Assembly: GCF_047948215.1 (NCBI RefSeq)
Contig: NC_134458.1
Coordinates: 85,081,260 to 85,145,259, forward strand
DNA: 64,000 nucleotides
Origin: Lycorma delicatula
Taxonomy: Eukaryota > Arthropoda > Insecta > Hemiptera > Fulgoridae
Reading direction: 5' to 3'
The translations under genes and the position numbers were made by a program. Shown here in pieces: positions 20,834 through 33,741 of the stretch. How positions within the stretch are numbered: the first letter of the stretch is position 1; each line of letters starts with the position of its first letter. The notes beneath the pieces are model-generated. The model was not told the DNA's origin and ran no database searches. It saw nothing but the letters and a program-made list of their open reading frames with translations.

Positions 20834-21289
20834 AAAGATTTTTAAACCTTTTTCTAATAACCTAGGAGATTACTAGGGTCATTCGGCTTAAGGATTGTAT
20901 ATTTTACAAGTATAAAGAAAGAATTAAAGAAAAAAAAAGATTTGTTATAGTAAATGTTATCGATAATATCTGGTAAAAGTACGGAGTGTTTCAGTTAAAC
21001 AGTGTCTTCACGTACACCGCCTCCGATTACTGAATAACTTAAAAATACCTATAGTGTAACAGTTCTAAATTTAAACTTCTAGGTATGTTTTTACTAATTA
21101 TTACCTTGTCTTTCACCCTTCCAACACGTTTTCGGATAGATTTCGGGTTCATACAGCCCTTGCTTTCCACCATCTTCTTTTCACAACTGAAAAAAAACAT
21201 TCAAAACCGCTTTATTATTCCTTATACAAACTAAACTAAAAAAAAGGGAACGTTCCATACATGCAGAATAAAAAAAAAATATATTTAAC
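20834..21289 (+). repeat. B spacer 18, class beta-2
   Basis: Beta-2 marks: GATTACTAGGGTCATTCGG, CCTCCGATT, ACCTATAGTG and TTTAAACTTCTAGG. Private: donor GTATGT, acceptor region TTTCGGG, TTATTATTCC and TTATACAAAC. Same as the spacer at 58421. Confidence 0.92.
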
Positions 21290-22557
21290 CAGGGTCGGCA
21301 CTGCAGATGTAACAGTGCTCTCTCTACCTTACAGCCTCACGTGTAGCTTTTGAACCCCTTCTTTCAATAAACAGACCAAAAAAAAACAAAACATCTGAAC
21401 AACTTCAAAATATCACACTGCTGGAACTGTGGAGTGCACAGTTCCATACTAGGGTCGGACTGCCGAAGTAACAGTGCTCTCTCTTCTTACAGCCTCACGT
21501 GTGGCTTCCGAACCCCTTCTTTCAATAAACAGACCAAAAAAAACAAAACATCTGAACAACATCAAAATAACACACTGCTGGAACTGTGGAGGGCACAGTT
21601 CTATACCAGGATCGGCACTGCAGAAGTAACAGTGCTCTCTCTACCTTACAGCCTCACGTATATCTTCCGAACCCCTTCTTTCAATAAACAGACCAAAAAA
21701 ACAAAACATCTGAACAACATCAAAATATCACACTGTTGGAACTGTGGAGGGCACAGTTCCATACCAGGGTCGGCACTGCCGAAGTAACAGTGCTCTGTCT
21801 TCTTACAGCTTAACGTGTGGCTTCCGAACCCCTTCTTTCAATAAACAGACAAAAAAAAACAAAACATCTGAACAACATCAAAATAACACACTGCTGGAAC
21901 TGTGGAGGGCACAGTTCCATACCAGGATCGGCACTGCAGAAGTAACAGTGCTCTCTCTACCTTACAGCCTCACGTGTAGCTTCCGAACCCCTTCTTTCAA
22001 TAAACAGACCAAAAAAACAAAACATCTGAACAACATCAAAATATCACACTGTTGGAACTGTGGAGGGCACAGTTCCATACCAGGGTTGGCACTGCCGAAG
22101 TAACAGTGCTCTCTCTTCTTACAGCTTAACGTGTGGCTTCCGAACCCCTTCTTTCAATAAACAGACCAAAAAAAAACAAAACATCTGAACAACACCAAAA
22201 TATCACACTACTGGAACTGTGGAGGGCACAGTTCCATACTCGGGTCGGCACTGCCGAAGTAACAGTGCTCTCTCTTCTTCCAGCCTCACGTGTGGCTTCC
22301 GAACCCTTTCTTTCAATAAACAGACCAAAAAAAAACAAAACATAGGAACAACATCAAAATATCACACTACTGGAACTGTGGAGGGCACAGTTCAATACTA
22401 GGGTCGGCACTGCCGAAGTAACAGTGCTCTCTCTTCTTACAGCCTCACGTGTGGCTTCCGAACCCCTTCTTTCAATAAACAGAACAAAAAAAAACAACAC
22501 ATCTGAACAACATCAAAATATCACACTGCTGGAACTGTGGAGTGCACAGTTCCATAC
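21290..22557 (+). repeat. A array: 8 monomers
   Basis: Shows GGGTCGGACTGCC (2 nt lost) near 21,455, GGTTGGCAC near 22,084, CTTCCAGCC near 22,278 and CATAGGAAC near 22,342. The 59-kb relative has two monomers fewer. Confidence 0.92.
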
Positions 22558-23015
22558 AAAGATTTTTAAACCTTTTTCTAATAATTTAGGAGATGACTAA
22601 TGTCATTAGGCTTAAGGATTGTATAATGTACAAGTATAAAGTTAGAATTAAAGAAAAAAAAAGATTTGTTATAGTAAATGTTATCGATAATATCTGGTAG
22701 AAGTACGGGGTATTTCAGTTAAGCAGTGCCTTCACGTACACCGCCTCCGATTACTGAATAACTTAAAAAACCCTATAGTGTAACAGTTCTTAATTTAAAT
22801 TTCTTGGTAAGTTTTTACTAATTATTACCTTGTCTTTCACCCTTCCAACACGTTTTCGGATAGATTTCAGGTTCATACCGCCCTTGCTTTCCACCATCTT
22901 CTTTTCACAACTGAAAAAAAACCATACAAAACCGCTTTAATATTCTTTATACCAACTAAACTAAAAAAAAGGGAACGTTCCATACATGCAGAATAAAAAA
23001 AAATATACATTTAAC
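22558..23015 (+). repeat. B spacer 19, alpha/beta hybrid
   Basis: Starts TTTAAACC like beta, then alpha ATTTAGGAGATGACTAATG. Has CGGGGTATTTCAG, TTCTTGGTAAG, AAACCATACAAAACC and TTCTTTATACC, and ends ATATACATTTAAC. Confidence 0.92.
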
Positions 23016-23941
23016 CAGGGTCGGCACTGCAGATGGTACAGTGCTTTCTCTACCTTACAGCCTCACGTGTAGCTTCCGAACCCCTTCTTTCAATAAACAG
23101 ACCAAAAAAAACAAAACATCTGAACAACATCAAAATATCACACTGCTGGAACTGTGGAGTGCACAGTTCCATACTAGGGTCGGCACTGCCGAAGTAACAG
23201 TGCTCTCTCTTCTTACAGCCTCACGTGTGGCTTCCGAACCCCTTCTTTCAATAAACAGACCAAAAAAAACAAAACATCTGAACAACATCAAAATAACACA
23301 CAGCTGGAACTGTGGAGGGCACAGTTCTATACCAGGATCGGCACTGCAGAAGTAACAGTGCTCTCTAGATCTTACAACCTCACGTGTAGCTTCCGAACCC
23401 CTTTTTTCAATAAACAGACCAAAAAAACAAAACATCTGATCAACATCAAAATATCACACTGTTGGAACTGTGGAGGGCACAGTTCCATACCAGGGTCGGC
23501 ACTGCCGAAGTAACAGTGCTCTCTCTATCTTACAACCTCACGTGTAGCTTCCGAACCCCTTCTTTCAATAAACAGACCAAAAAAACAAAACATCTGAACA
23601 ACATCAAAATATCACACTGTTACCAGGGTCGGCACTGCCGAAGTAACAGTGCTCTCTCTTCTTACAGCTTAACGTGTGGCTTCCGAACCCCTTCTTTCAA
23701 TAAACAGACCAAACAAAAACAAAACATCTGAACAACATCTAAATATCACACTGCTGGAACTGTGGAGGGCACAGTTCCATACTAGGGTCGGCACTGCCGA
23801 AGTAACAGTGCTCTCTCTTCTTACAGCCTCACGTGTGGCTTCCGAACCCCTTCTTTCAATAAACAGACCAAAAAAAAACAAAACATCTGAACAACATCAA
23901 AATATCACCCTGCTGGAACTGTGAAGAGCACAGTTCCATAC
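23016..23941 (+). repeat. A array: 6 monomers, one lacking the hairpin
   Basis: At 23,620 the monomer jumps from CACACTGTT to ACCAGGGTCGG, a 25-nt loss that removes exactly the hairpin plus AT. Also holds CTTTTTTCAATAAAC near 23,401. Confidence 0.92.
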
Positions 23942-24398
23942 AAAGATTTTTAAACCTTTTTCTAATAACCTAGGAGATTACTAGGGTCATTCGGCTTAAG
24001 GATTGTATATTTTACAAGTATAAAGAAAGAATTAAAGAAAAAAAAAGATTTGTTATAGTAAATGTTATCGATAATATCTGGTAAAAGTACGGAGTGTTTC
24101 AGTTAAACAGTGTCTTCACGTACACCGCCTCCGATTACTGAATAACTTAAAAATACCTATAGTGTAACAGTTCTAAATTTAAACTTCTAGGTAAGTTTTT
24201 ACTAATTATTACCTTGTCTTTCACCCTTCCAACACGTTTTCAGATAGATTTCAGGTTCATACAGCCCTTGCTTTCCACCATCTTCTTTTCACAACTGAAA
24301 AAAAACATTCAAAACCGCTTTAATATTCCTTACACCAACTAAACTAAAAAAAAGGGAACGTTCCATACATGCAGAATAAAAAAAAATATACATTTAAC
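23942..24398 (+). repeat. B spacer 20, class beta-2
   Basis: Beta-2 with TTTCAGATAGATTTC and ATATACATTTAAC. Confidence 0.92.
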
Positions 24399-25166
24399 CA
24401 GGGTCGGCACTGCAGATGTAACAGTGCTCTCTCTACCTTACAGCCTCCCGTGTAGCTTTTGAACCCCTTCTTTCAATAAACAGACCGAAAAAAAACAAAA
24501 CATCTGAACAACATCAAAATATCACACTGCTGGAACTGTGGAGTGCACAGTTCCATACTCGGGTCGGCACCGCCGAAGTAACAGTGCTCTCTCTTCTTAC
24601 AGCCTCACGTGTGGCTTCCGAACCCCTTCTTTCAATAAACAGACCAAAAAAACAAAACATCTGAACAACATCAAAATAACACACTGCTGGAACTGTGGAG
24701 GGCACAGTTCTATACCAGGATCGGCACTGCAGAAGTAACAGTGCTCTCTCTATCTTACAACCTCACGTGTAGCTTCCGAACCCCTTCTTTCAATAAACAG
24801 ACCAAAAAAACAAAACATCTGAACAACATCAAAATATCACACTGTTACCAGGGTCGGCACTGCCGAAGTAACAGTGCTCTCTCTTCTTACAGCTTAACGT
24901 GTGGCTTCCGAACCCCTTCTTTCAATAAACAGACCAAACAAAAACAAAACATCTGAACAACATCTAAATATCACACTGCTGGAACTGTGGAGGGCACAGT
25001 TCCATACTAGGGTCGGCACTGCCGAAGTAACAGTGCTCTCTCTTCTTACAGCCTCACGTGTGGCTTCCGAACCCCTTCTTTCAATAAACAGACCAAAAAA
25101 AAACAAAACATCTGAACAACATCAAAATATCACCCTGCTGGAACTGTGAAGAGCACAGTTCCATAC
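24399..25166 (+). repeat. A array: 5 monomers, one lacking the hairpin
   Basis: First monomer CCTCCCGTGTAGCTTTTGAAC. Second has GGGTCGGCACCGCCGAAG. Hairpin deletion at about 24,846. Confidence 0.92.
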
Positions 25167-25623
25167 AAAGATTTTTAAACCTTTTTCTAATAACCTAGGA
25201 GATTACTAGGGTCATTCGGCTTAAGGATTGTATATTTTACAAGTATAAAGAAAGAATTAAAGAAAAAAAAAGATTTGTTATAGTAAATGTTATCGATAAT
25301 ATCTGGTAAAAGTACGGAGTGTTTCAGTTAAACAGTGTCTTCACGTACACCGCCTCCGATTACTGAATAACTTAAAAATACCTATAGTGTAACAGTTCTA
25401 AATTTAAACTTCTAGGTAAGTTTTTACTAATTATTACCTTGTCTTTCACCCTTCCAACACGTTTTCAGATAGATTTCAGGTTCATACAGCCCTTGCTTTC
25501 CACCATCTTCTTTTCACAACTGAAAAAAAACATTCAAAACCGCTTTAATATTCCTTACACCAACTAAACTAAAAAAAAGGGAACGTTCCATACATGCAGA
25601 ATAAAAAAAAATATACATTTAAC
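25167..25623 (+). repeat. B spacer 21, class beta-2
   Basis: Duplicate of the spacer at 23942. Confidence 0.92.
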
Positions 25624-27521
25624 CAGGGTCGGCACTGCAGATGTAACAGTGCTCTCTCTACCTTACAGCCTCCCGTGTAGCTTTTGAACCCCTTCTTTCA
25701 ATAAACAGACCGAAAAAAAACAAAACATCTGAACAACATCAAAATATCACACTGCTGGAACTGTGGAGTGCACAGTTCCATACTCGGGTCGGCACCGCCG
25801 AAGTAACAGTGCTCTCTCTTCTTACAGCCTCACGTGTGGCTTCCGAACCCCTTCTTTCAATAAACAGACCAAAAAAACAAAACATCTGAACAACATCAAA
25901 ATAACACACTGCTGGAACTGTGGAGGGCACAGTTCTATACCAGGATCGGCACTGCAGAAGTAACAGTGCTCTCTCTACCTTACAGCCTCACGTATATCTT
26001 CCGAACCCCTTCTTTCAATAAACAGACCAAAAAAACAAAACAGCTGAACAATATCAAAATCTCACACTGCTGGAACTGTGGAGTGCACAGTTCCATACTA
26101 GGGTCGGCACTGCCGAAGTAACAGTGCTCTCTCTTCTTACAGCCTCACGTGTGGCTTCCGAACCCCTTCTTTCAATAAACAGACCAAAAAAAACAAAACA
26201 TCTGAACAACATCAAAATAACACACTGCTGGAACTGTGGAGGGCACAGTTCTATACCAGGATCGGCACTGCAGAAGTAACAGTGCTCTCTCTATCTTACA
26301 ACCTCACGTGTAGCTTCCGAACCCCTTCTTTCAATAAACAGACCAAAAAAACAAAACATCTGAACAACATCAAAATATCACACTGTTGGAACTGTGGAGG
26401 GCACAGTTCAATACCAGGGTCGGCACTGCCGAAGTAACAGTGCTCTCTCTTCTTACAGCTTAACGTGTGGCTTCCGAACCCCTTCTTTCAATAAACAGAC
26501 CAAACAAAAACAAAACATCTGAACAACATCTAAATATCACACTGCTGGAACTGTGGAGGGCACAGTTCCATACTAGGGTCGGCACTGCCGAAGTAACAGT
26601 GCTCTCTCTTCTTACAGCCTCACGTGTGGCTTCCGAACCCCTTCTTTCAATAAACAGACCAAAAAAAAAAAACATCTGAACAACATCAAAATAACACACT
26701 GCTGGAACTGTGGAGGGCACAGTTCTATACCAGGATCGGCACTGCAGAAGTAACAGTGCTCTCTCTACCTTACAGCCTCACGTATATCTTCCGAACCCCT
26801 TCTTTCAATAAACAGACCAAAAAAACAAAACATCTGAACAACATCAAAATATCACACTGTTGGAACTGTGGAGGGCACAGTTCCATACCAGGGTCGGCAC
26901 TGCCGAAGTAACAGTGCTCTGTCTTCTTACAGCTTAACGTGTGGCTTCCGAACCCCTTCTTTCAATAAACAGACAAAAAAAAACAAAACATCTGAACAAC
27001 ATCAAAATAACACACTGCTGGAACTGTGGAGGGCACAGTTCTATACCAGGATCGGCACTGCAGAAGTAACAGTGCTCTCTCTACCTTACAGCCTCACGTG
27101 TAGCTTCCGAACCCCTTCTTTCAATAAACAGACCAAAAAAACAAAACATCTGAACAACATCAAAATATCACACTGTTGGAACTGTGGAGGGCACAGTTCC
27201 ATACCAGGGTTGGCACTGCCGAAGTAACAGTGCTCTCTCTTCTTACAGCTTAACGTGTGGCTTCCGAACCCCTTCTTTCAATAAACAGACCAAAAAAAAA
27301 CAAAACATCTGAACAACATCAAAATATCACACTACTGGAACTGTGGAGGGCACAGTTCCATACTCGGGTCGGCACTGCCGAAGTAACAGTTCTCTCTCTT
27401 CTTCCAGCCTCACGTGTGGCTTCCGAACCCCTTCTTTCAATAAACAGACCAAAAAAAACAAAACATCTGAAAAACATCAAAATATCACACTGCTGGAACT
27501 GTGGAGTGCACAGTTCCATAC
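25624..27521 (+). repeat. A array: 12 monomers
   Basis: Includes AACAGCTGAAC near 26,038, CTTACAACC near 26,296, CACAGTTCAATACC near 26,403 and TAACAGTTCTCTC near 27,385. Confidence 0.92.
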
Positions 27522-27978
27522 AAAGATTTTTAAACCTTTTTCTAATAACCTAGGAGATTACTACTGTCATTCGGCTTAAGGATTGTATATTTTACAAGTA
27601 TAAAGAAAGAATTAAAGAAAAAAAAGATTTGTTATAGTAAATGTTATCGATAATATCTGGTAAAAGTACGGAGTGTTTCAGTTAAACAGTGTCTTCACGT
27701 ACACCGCCTCTGATTACTGAATAACGTAAAAATACCTAAAGTGTAACAGTTCTAAATTTAAATTTCTAGGTAAGTTTTTACTAATTATTACCTTGTCTTT
27801 CAACCTTCCAACACGTTTTCGGATAGATTTCAGGTTCATACAGCCCTTGCTTTCCACCATCTTCTTTTCACAACTGAAAAAAAACATTAAAAACCGCTTT
27901 AATATTCCTTACACCAACTAAACTAAAAAAAAACGGAACGTTCCATACATGCAGAATAAAAAAAAAAATATATTTAAC
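27522..27978 (+). repeat. B spacer 22, class beta
   Basis: Beta with AATAACGTAAAAATACC. Private ACATTAAAAACC and AAACGGAACGTTCC. Confidence 0.92.
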
Positions 27979-28453
27979 CAGGGTCGGCACTGCAGATGTA
28001 ACAGTGCTCTCTCTACCTTACAGCCTCACGTGTAGCTTCCGAACCCCTTCTTTCAATAAACAGACCAAAAAAACAAAACATCTGAACAACATCAAAATAT
28101 CACACTGTTGGAACTGTGGAGGGCACAGTTCCATACCAGGGTCGGCACTGCCGAAGTAACAGTGCTCTCTCTTCTTACAGCCTCACGTGTGGCTTCCGAA
28201 CCCCTTCTTTCAATAAACAGACCAAAAAAAAACAAAACATCTTAACAATATCAAAATCTCACACTGCTGGAACTGCGGAGGGCACAGTTCTATACCAGGA
28301 TTGGCACTGCAGAAGTAACAGTGCTCTCTCTTCTTACAGCTTCACGTGTGGCTTCCGAACCCCTTCTTTCAATAAACAGACCAAAAAAAACAAAACATGT
28401 GAACAACATCAAAATAACACACTGCTGGAACTGTGGAGGGCACAGTTCCATAC
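27979..28453 (+). repeat. A array: 3 monomers
   Basis: Middle junction has CATCTTAACAATATC and GGATTGGCAC. Last monomer has CATGTGAAC. Confidence 0.92.
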
Positions 28454-28911
28454 AAAGATTTTTATATCTTTTTCTAATAATTTAGGAGATGACTACTGCC
28501 ATTAGGCTTAAGGATTGTATATTGTACAAGTATAAAGTTAGAATTAAAGAAAAAAAAAGATTTGTTATAGTAAATGTTATCGATAATATCTGGTAAAAGT
28601 ACGGAGTGTTTCAGTTAAGCAGTGCCTTCACGTACACCGCCTCCGATTACTGAATAACTTAAAAAACCCTATAGTGTAACAGTTCTTAATTTAAATTTCT
28701 AGGTAAGTTTTTACTAATTATTACGTTGTTTTTCACCCTTCCAAGACGTTTTCAGTTAGATTTCAGGTTCATACAGCCCTTGCTTTCCACCATCTTCTTT
28801 TCACATCTGAAAAAAAACATTCAAAACCGCTTTAATATTCCTTACACCAACTAAACTAAACAAAAAGGGAACGTTCCATACATGCAGAATAAATAAAAAA
28901 ATATATTTAAC
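28454..28911 (+). repeat. B spacer 23, alpha-prime with beta patch
   Basis: Alpha-prime ends but GGTAAAAGTACGGAGTG in the middle, then CAGTTAAGCAGTGCC. Private CCAAGACGTTTTCAGTTAG. Confidence 0.92.
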
Positions 28912-30176
28912 CAGGGTCGGCACTGCAGATGGTACAGTGCTCTCTCTACCTTACAGCCTCGCGTGTAGCTTCCGAACCCCTTCTTTCAATAAACAGACCA
29001 AAAAAACAAAACATCTGAACAACATCAAAATATCACACCGTTGGAACTGTGGAGGGCACAGTTCCATACCAGGGTCGGCACTGCCGAAGTAACAGTGCTC
29101 TCTCTTCTTACAGCTTAACGTGTGGCTTCCGAACCCCTTCTTTCAATAAACAGACCAAAAAAAAACAAAACATCTGAACAACATCAAAATATCACACTGC
29201 TGGAACTGTGGAGGGCACAGTTCCATACTAGGGTCGGCACTGCCGAAGTAACAGTGCTCTCTCTTCTTACAGCCTCACGTGTGGCTTCCGAACCCCTTCT
29301 TTCAATAAACAGACCAAAAAAACTAAATATCTGAACAACATCAAAATAACACACTGCTGGAACTGTGGAGGGCACAGTTCTATACCAGGATCGGCACTGC
29401 AGAAGTAAAAGTGCTCTCTCTACCTTACAGCCTCACGTATATCTTCCGAACCCCTTCTTTCAATAAACAGACCAAAAAAACAAAACATCTGAACAATATC
29501 AAAATCTCACACTGCTGGAACTGTGGAGTGCACAGTTCCATACTAGGGTCGCCACTGCCGAAGTAACAGTGCTCTCTCTTCTTACAGCCTCACGTGTGGC
29601 TTCCGAAACCCTTCTTTCAATAAACAGACCAAAAAAAACAAAACATCTGAACAACATCAAAATAACACACTGCTGGAACTGTGGAGGGCACAGTTCTATA
29701 CCAGGATCGTCACTGCAGAAGTAACAGTGCTCTCTCTATCTTACAGCCTCACGTGTAGCTTCCGAACCCCTTCTTTCAATAAACAGACCAAAAAAACAAA
29801 ACATCTGAACAACATCAAAATATCACACTGTTGGAACTGTGGAGGGCACAGTTCCATACCAGGGTCGGCACTGCCGAAGTAACAGTGCTCTCTCTTCTTA
29901 CAGCTTAACGTGTGGCTTCCGAACCCCTTCTTTCAATAAACAGACCAAAAAAAACAAAACATCTGAAAAACATCAAAATATCACACTGCTGGAACTGTGG
30001 AGGGCACAGTTCCATACTAGGGTCGGCACTGCCGAAGTAACAGTGCTCTCTCTTCTTACAGCCACACGTGTGGCTTCCGAACACCTTCTTTCAATAAACA
30101 GACCAAAAAAAAACAAAACATCTGAACAACATCAAAATATCACACTGCTGGAACTGTGGAGTGCACAGTTCCATAC
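28912..30176 (+). repeat. A array: 8 monomers
   Basis: Holds CTCGCGTGTAGC near 28,959, CACACCGTTGG near 29,035, CTAAATATCTG, GAAGTAAAAGTG, GGGTCGCCAC near 29,548 and GGATCGTCAC near 29,705. Confidence 0.92.
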
Positions 30177-30632
30177 AAAGATTTTTAAACCTTTTTCTAA
30201 TAACCTAGGAGATTACTACTGTCATTCGGCTTAAGGATTGTATATTTTACAAGTATAAAAAAGAATTAAAGAAAAAAAAGATTTGTTATAGTAAATGTTA
30301 TCGATAATATCTGGTAAAAGTACGGAGTGTTTCAGTTAAACAGTGTCTTCACGTACACCGCCTCTGATTACTGAATAACTTAAAAATACCTAAAGTGTAA
30401 CAGTTCTAAATTTAAATTTCTAGGTAAGTTTTTACTAATTATTACCTTGTCTTTCAACCTTCCAACACGTTTTCGGATAGATTTCAGGTTCATACAGCCC
30501 TTGCTTTCCACCATCTTCTTTTCACAACTGAAAAAAAACATTCAAAACCGCTTTAATATTCCTTACACCAACTAAACTAAAAAAAAAGGGAACGTTCCAT
30601 ACATGCAGAATAAAAAAAAAAATATATTTAAC
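30177..30632 (+). repeat. B spacer 24, class beta
   Basis: Beta with the private TATAAAAAAGAATT, repeated at 39816. Confidence 0.92.
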
Positions 30633-31107
30633 CAGGGTCGGCACTGCAGATGTAACAGTGCTCTCTCTACCTTACAGCCTCACGTGTAGCTTCCGAACCC
30701 CTTCTTTCAATAAACAGACCAAAAAAACAAAACATCTGAACAACATCAAAATATCACACTGTTGGAACTGTGGAGGGCACAGTTCCATACCAGGGTCGGC
30801 ACTGCCGAAGTAACAGTGCTCTCTCTTCTTACAGCCTCACGTGTGGCTTCCGAACCCCTTCTTTCAATAAACAGACCAAAAAAAAACAAAACATCTTAAC
30901 AATATCAAAATCTCACACTGCTGGAACTGCGGAGGGCACAGTTCTATACCAGGATTGGCACTGCAGAAGTAACAGTGCTCTCTCTTCTTACAGCTTCACG
31001 TGTGGCTTCCGAACCCCTTCTTTCAATAAACAGACCAAAAAAAACAAAACATGTGAACAACATCAAAATAACACACTGCTGGAACTGTGGAGGGCACAGT
31101 TCCATAC
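30633..31107 (+). repeat. A array: 3 monomers
   Basis: Same composition as 27979-28453. Confidence 0.92.
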
Positions 31108-31563
31108 AAAGATTTTTATGTCTTTTTCTAATAATTTAGGAGATGACTACTGTCATTAGGCTTAAGGATTGTATATTGCACAAGTATAAAGTTAAAATTA
31201 AAGAAAAAAAAAGATTTGTTATAGTAAATGTTATCGATATTATCTGGTAGAAGTACGGGGTGTTTCAGTTAAACAGTGCCTTCACGTACACCGCCTCCGA
31301 TTACTGAATAACTTAAAAACCCTATAGTGTAACAGTTCTTAATTTAAATTTCTAGGTAAGTTTTTACTAATTATTACCTTGTCTTTCACCCTTCCAACAC
31401 GTTTTCGGATAAATTTCAGGTTCATACCGCCCTTGCTTTCCACCATCTTCTTTTCACAACTGAAAAAAAAACATTCAAAACCGCTTAATATTCCTTACAC
31501 CAACTAAACTAAAAAAAAGGGAACGTTCCATACATGCAGAATAAAAAAAAAAATATATTTAAC
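31108..31563 (+). repeat. B spacer 25, class alpha-double-prime
   Basis: Alpha with ATTGCACAAG, GTTAAAATT, TATCGATATTATC and the 1-nt-shorter ACCGCTTAATATTCC. Confidence 0.92.
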
Positions 31564-31878
31564 CAGGGTCGGCACTGCAGATGAAACAGTGCTCTCTCTA
31601 CCTTACAGCCTCACGTGTATCTTCCGAACCCCTTCTTTCAATAAACAGACCAAAAAAAAAAACATCTGAACAATATCAAAATCTCACATTGCTGGAACTG
31701 CGGAGGGCACAGTTCTATACCAGGATCGGCACTGCAGAAGTTACAGTGCTCTCTCTACCTTACAGCCTCACGTGTAGCTTCCGAACCCCTTCTTTCAATA
31801 AACAGACCAAAAAAACAAAACATCTGAACAACATCAAAATAACACACTGCTGGAACTGTTGAGGGCACAGTTCCATAC
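31564..31878 (+). repeat. A array: 2 monomers
   Basis: Has TCACATTGCTGG, GAAGTTACAGTG and a hairpin arm changed to GGAACTGTTG. Confidence 0.92.
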
Positions 31879-32335
31879 AAAGATTTTTATGTCTTTTTCT
31901 AATAATTTAGGAGATGACTACTGTCATTAGGCTTAAGGATTGTATATTGCACAAGTATAAAGTTAAAATTAAAGAAAAAAAAAGATTTGTTATAGTAAAT
32001 GTTATCGATATTATCTGGCAGAAGTACGGGGTGTTTCAGTTAAACAGTGCCTTCACGTACACCGCCTCCGATTACTGAATAACTTAAAAACCCTATAGTG
32101 TAACAGTTCTTAATTTAAATTTCTAGGTAAGTTTTTACTAATTATTACGTTGTTTTTCACCCTTCCAACACGTTTTCAGTTAGATTTCAGGTTCATACAG
32201 CCCTTGCTTTCCACCATCTTCTTTTCACATCTGAAAAAAAACATTCAAAACCGCTTTAATATTCCTTACACCAACTAAACTAAACAAAAAGGGAACGTTC
32301 CATACATGCAGAATAAATAAAAAAATATATTTAAC
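31879..32335 (+). repeat. B spacer 26, alpha-double-prime 5' with AGTTAG tail
   Basis: ATTGCACAAG and CTGGCAGAAG, then ACGTTGTTTTTCACCC, CACATCTGAAA and ACAAAAAGGG. Confidence 0.92.
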
Positions 32336-32809
32336 CAGGGTCGGCACTGCAGATGGTACAGTGCTCTCTCTTCTTACAGCCTCACGTGTGGCTTCCGAAC
32401 CCCTTCTTTCAATAAACAGACCAAAAAAACTAAATATCTGAACAACATCAAAATAACACTCTGCTGGAACTGTGGAGGGCACAGTTCTATACCAGGATCG
32501 GCACTGCAGAAGTAAAAGTGCTCTCTCTACCTTACAGCCTCACGTATATCTTCCGAACCCCTTCTTTCAATAAACAGACCAAAAAAACAAAACATCTGAA
32601 CAATATCAAAATCTCACATTGCTGGAACTGCGGAGGGCACAGTTCTATACCAGGATCGGCACTGCAGAAGTTACAGTGCTCTCTCTTCTTACAGCCACAC
32701 GTGTGGCTTCCGAACACCTTCTTTCAATAAACAGACCAAAAAAAAACAAAACATCTGAACAACATCAAAATATCACACTGCTGGAACTGTGGAGTGCACA
32801 GTTCCATAC
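32336..32809 (+). repeat. A array: 3 monomers
   Basis: Contains the duplication junction near 32,680. First monomer has CTAAATATCTG and AACACTCTGC. Confidence 0.92.
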
Positions 32810-33266
32810 AAAGATTTTTAAACCTTTTTCTAATAACCTAGGAGATTACTACTGTCATTCGGCTTAAGGATTGTATATTTTACAAGTATAAAGAAAGAAT
32901 TAAAGAAAAAAAAGATTTGTTATAGTAAATGTTATCGATAATATCTGGTAAAAGTACGGAGTGTTTCAGTTAAACAGTGTCTTCACGTACACCGCCTCTG
33001 ATTACTGAATAACTTAAAAATACCTAAAGTGTAACAGTTCTAAATTTAAATTTCTAGGTAAGTTTTTACTAATTATTACCTTGTCTTTCAACCTTCCAAC
33101 ACGTTTTCGGATAGATTTCAGGTTCATACAGCCCTTGCTTTCCACCATCTTCTTTTCACAACTGAAAAAAAACATTCAAAACCGCTTTAATATTCCTTAC
33201 ACCAACTAAACTAAAAAAAAAGGGAACGTTCCATACATGCAGAATAAAAAAAAAAATATATTTAAC
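32810..33266 (+). repeat. B spacer 27, class beta
   Basis: Like the spacer at 30177 but with ATAAAGAAAGAATT. Confidence 0.92.
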
Positions 33267-33741
33267 CAGGGTCGGCACTGCAGATGTAACAGTGCTCTCT
33301 CTACCTTACAGCCTCACGTGTAGCTTCCGAACCCCTTCTTTCAATAAACAGACCAAAAAAACAAAACATCTGAACAACATCAAAATATCACACTGTTGGA
33401 ACTGTGGAGGGCACAGTTCCATACCAGGGTCGGCACTGCCGAAGTAACAGTGCTCTCTCTTCTTACAGCCTCACGTGTGGCTTCCGAACCCCTTCTTTCA
33501 ATAAACAGACCAAAAAAAAACAAAACATCTTAACAATATCAAAATCTCACACTGCTGGAACTGCGGAGGGCACAGTTCTATACCAGGATTGGCACTGCAG
33601 AAGTAACAGTGCTCTCTCTTCTTACAGCTTCACGTGTGGCTTCCGAACCCCTTCTTTCAATAAACAGACCAAAAAAAACAAAACATGTGAACAACATCAA
33701 AATAACACACTGCTGGAACTGTGGAGGGCACAGTTCCATAC
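33267..33741 (+). repeat. A array: 3 monomers
   Basis: Same composition as 30633-31107. Confidence 0.92.

Larger units (their letters stand above)
23515..25964 (+). repeat. 1,225-bp tandem duplication
   Basis: Two copies meet near 24,740. Each holds one hairpin-less monomer, the beta-2 B (23942 and 25167) and a CACCGCCGAAG monomer. The corresponding place near 34.4-35.6 kb has one copy. Edges approximate. Confidence 0.8.
24740..32505 (+). repeat. Segmental duplication of about 9.64 kb, left arm
   Basis: B spacers at 25167, 27522, 28454, 30177, 31108 and 31879 recur at +9,640 or +9,639 with the same subtype and the same A counts (12, 3, 8, 3, 2). Divergence begins near 32,505, where GAAGTAAAAGTG replaces GAAGTAACAGTG. 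Edges approximate. Confidence 0.85.

Noticed and set aside
20834..21289. Possible CENP-B box in B (TTTCGGATAG then TTTCGGG)
   Set aside because: The TTCG and CGGG parts are 9 nt apart rather than the 7 required, the fixed A is missing, and CGGG occurs in only the two copies at 20834 and 58421. No A copy fits either.
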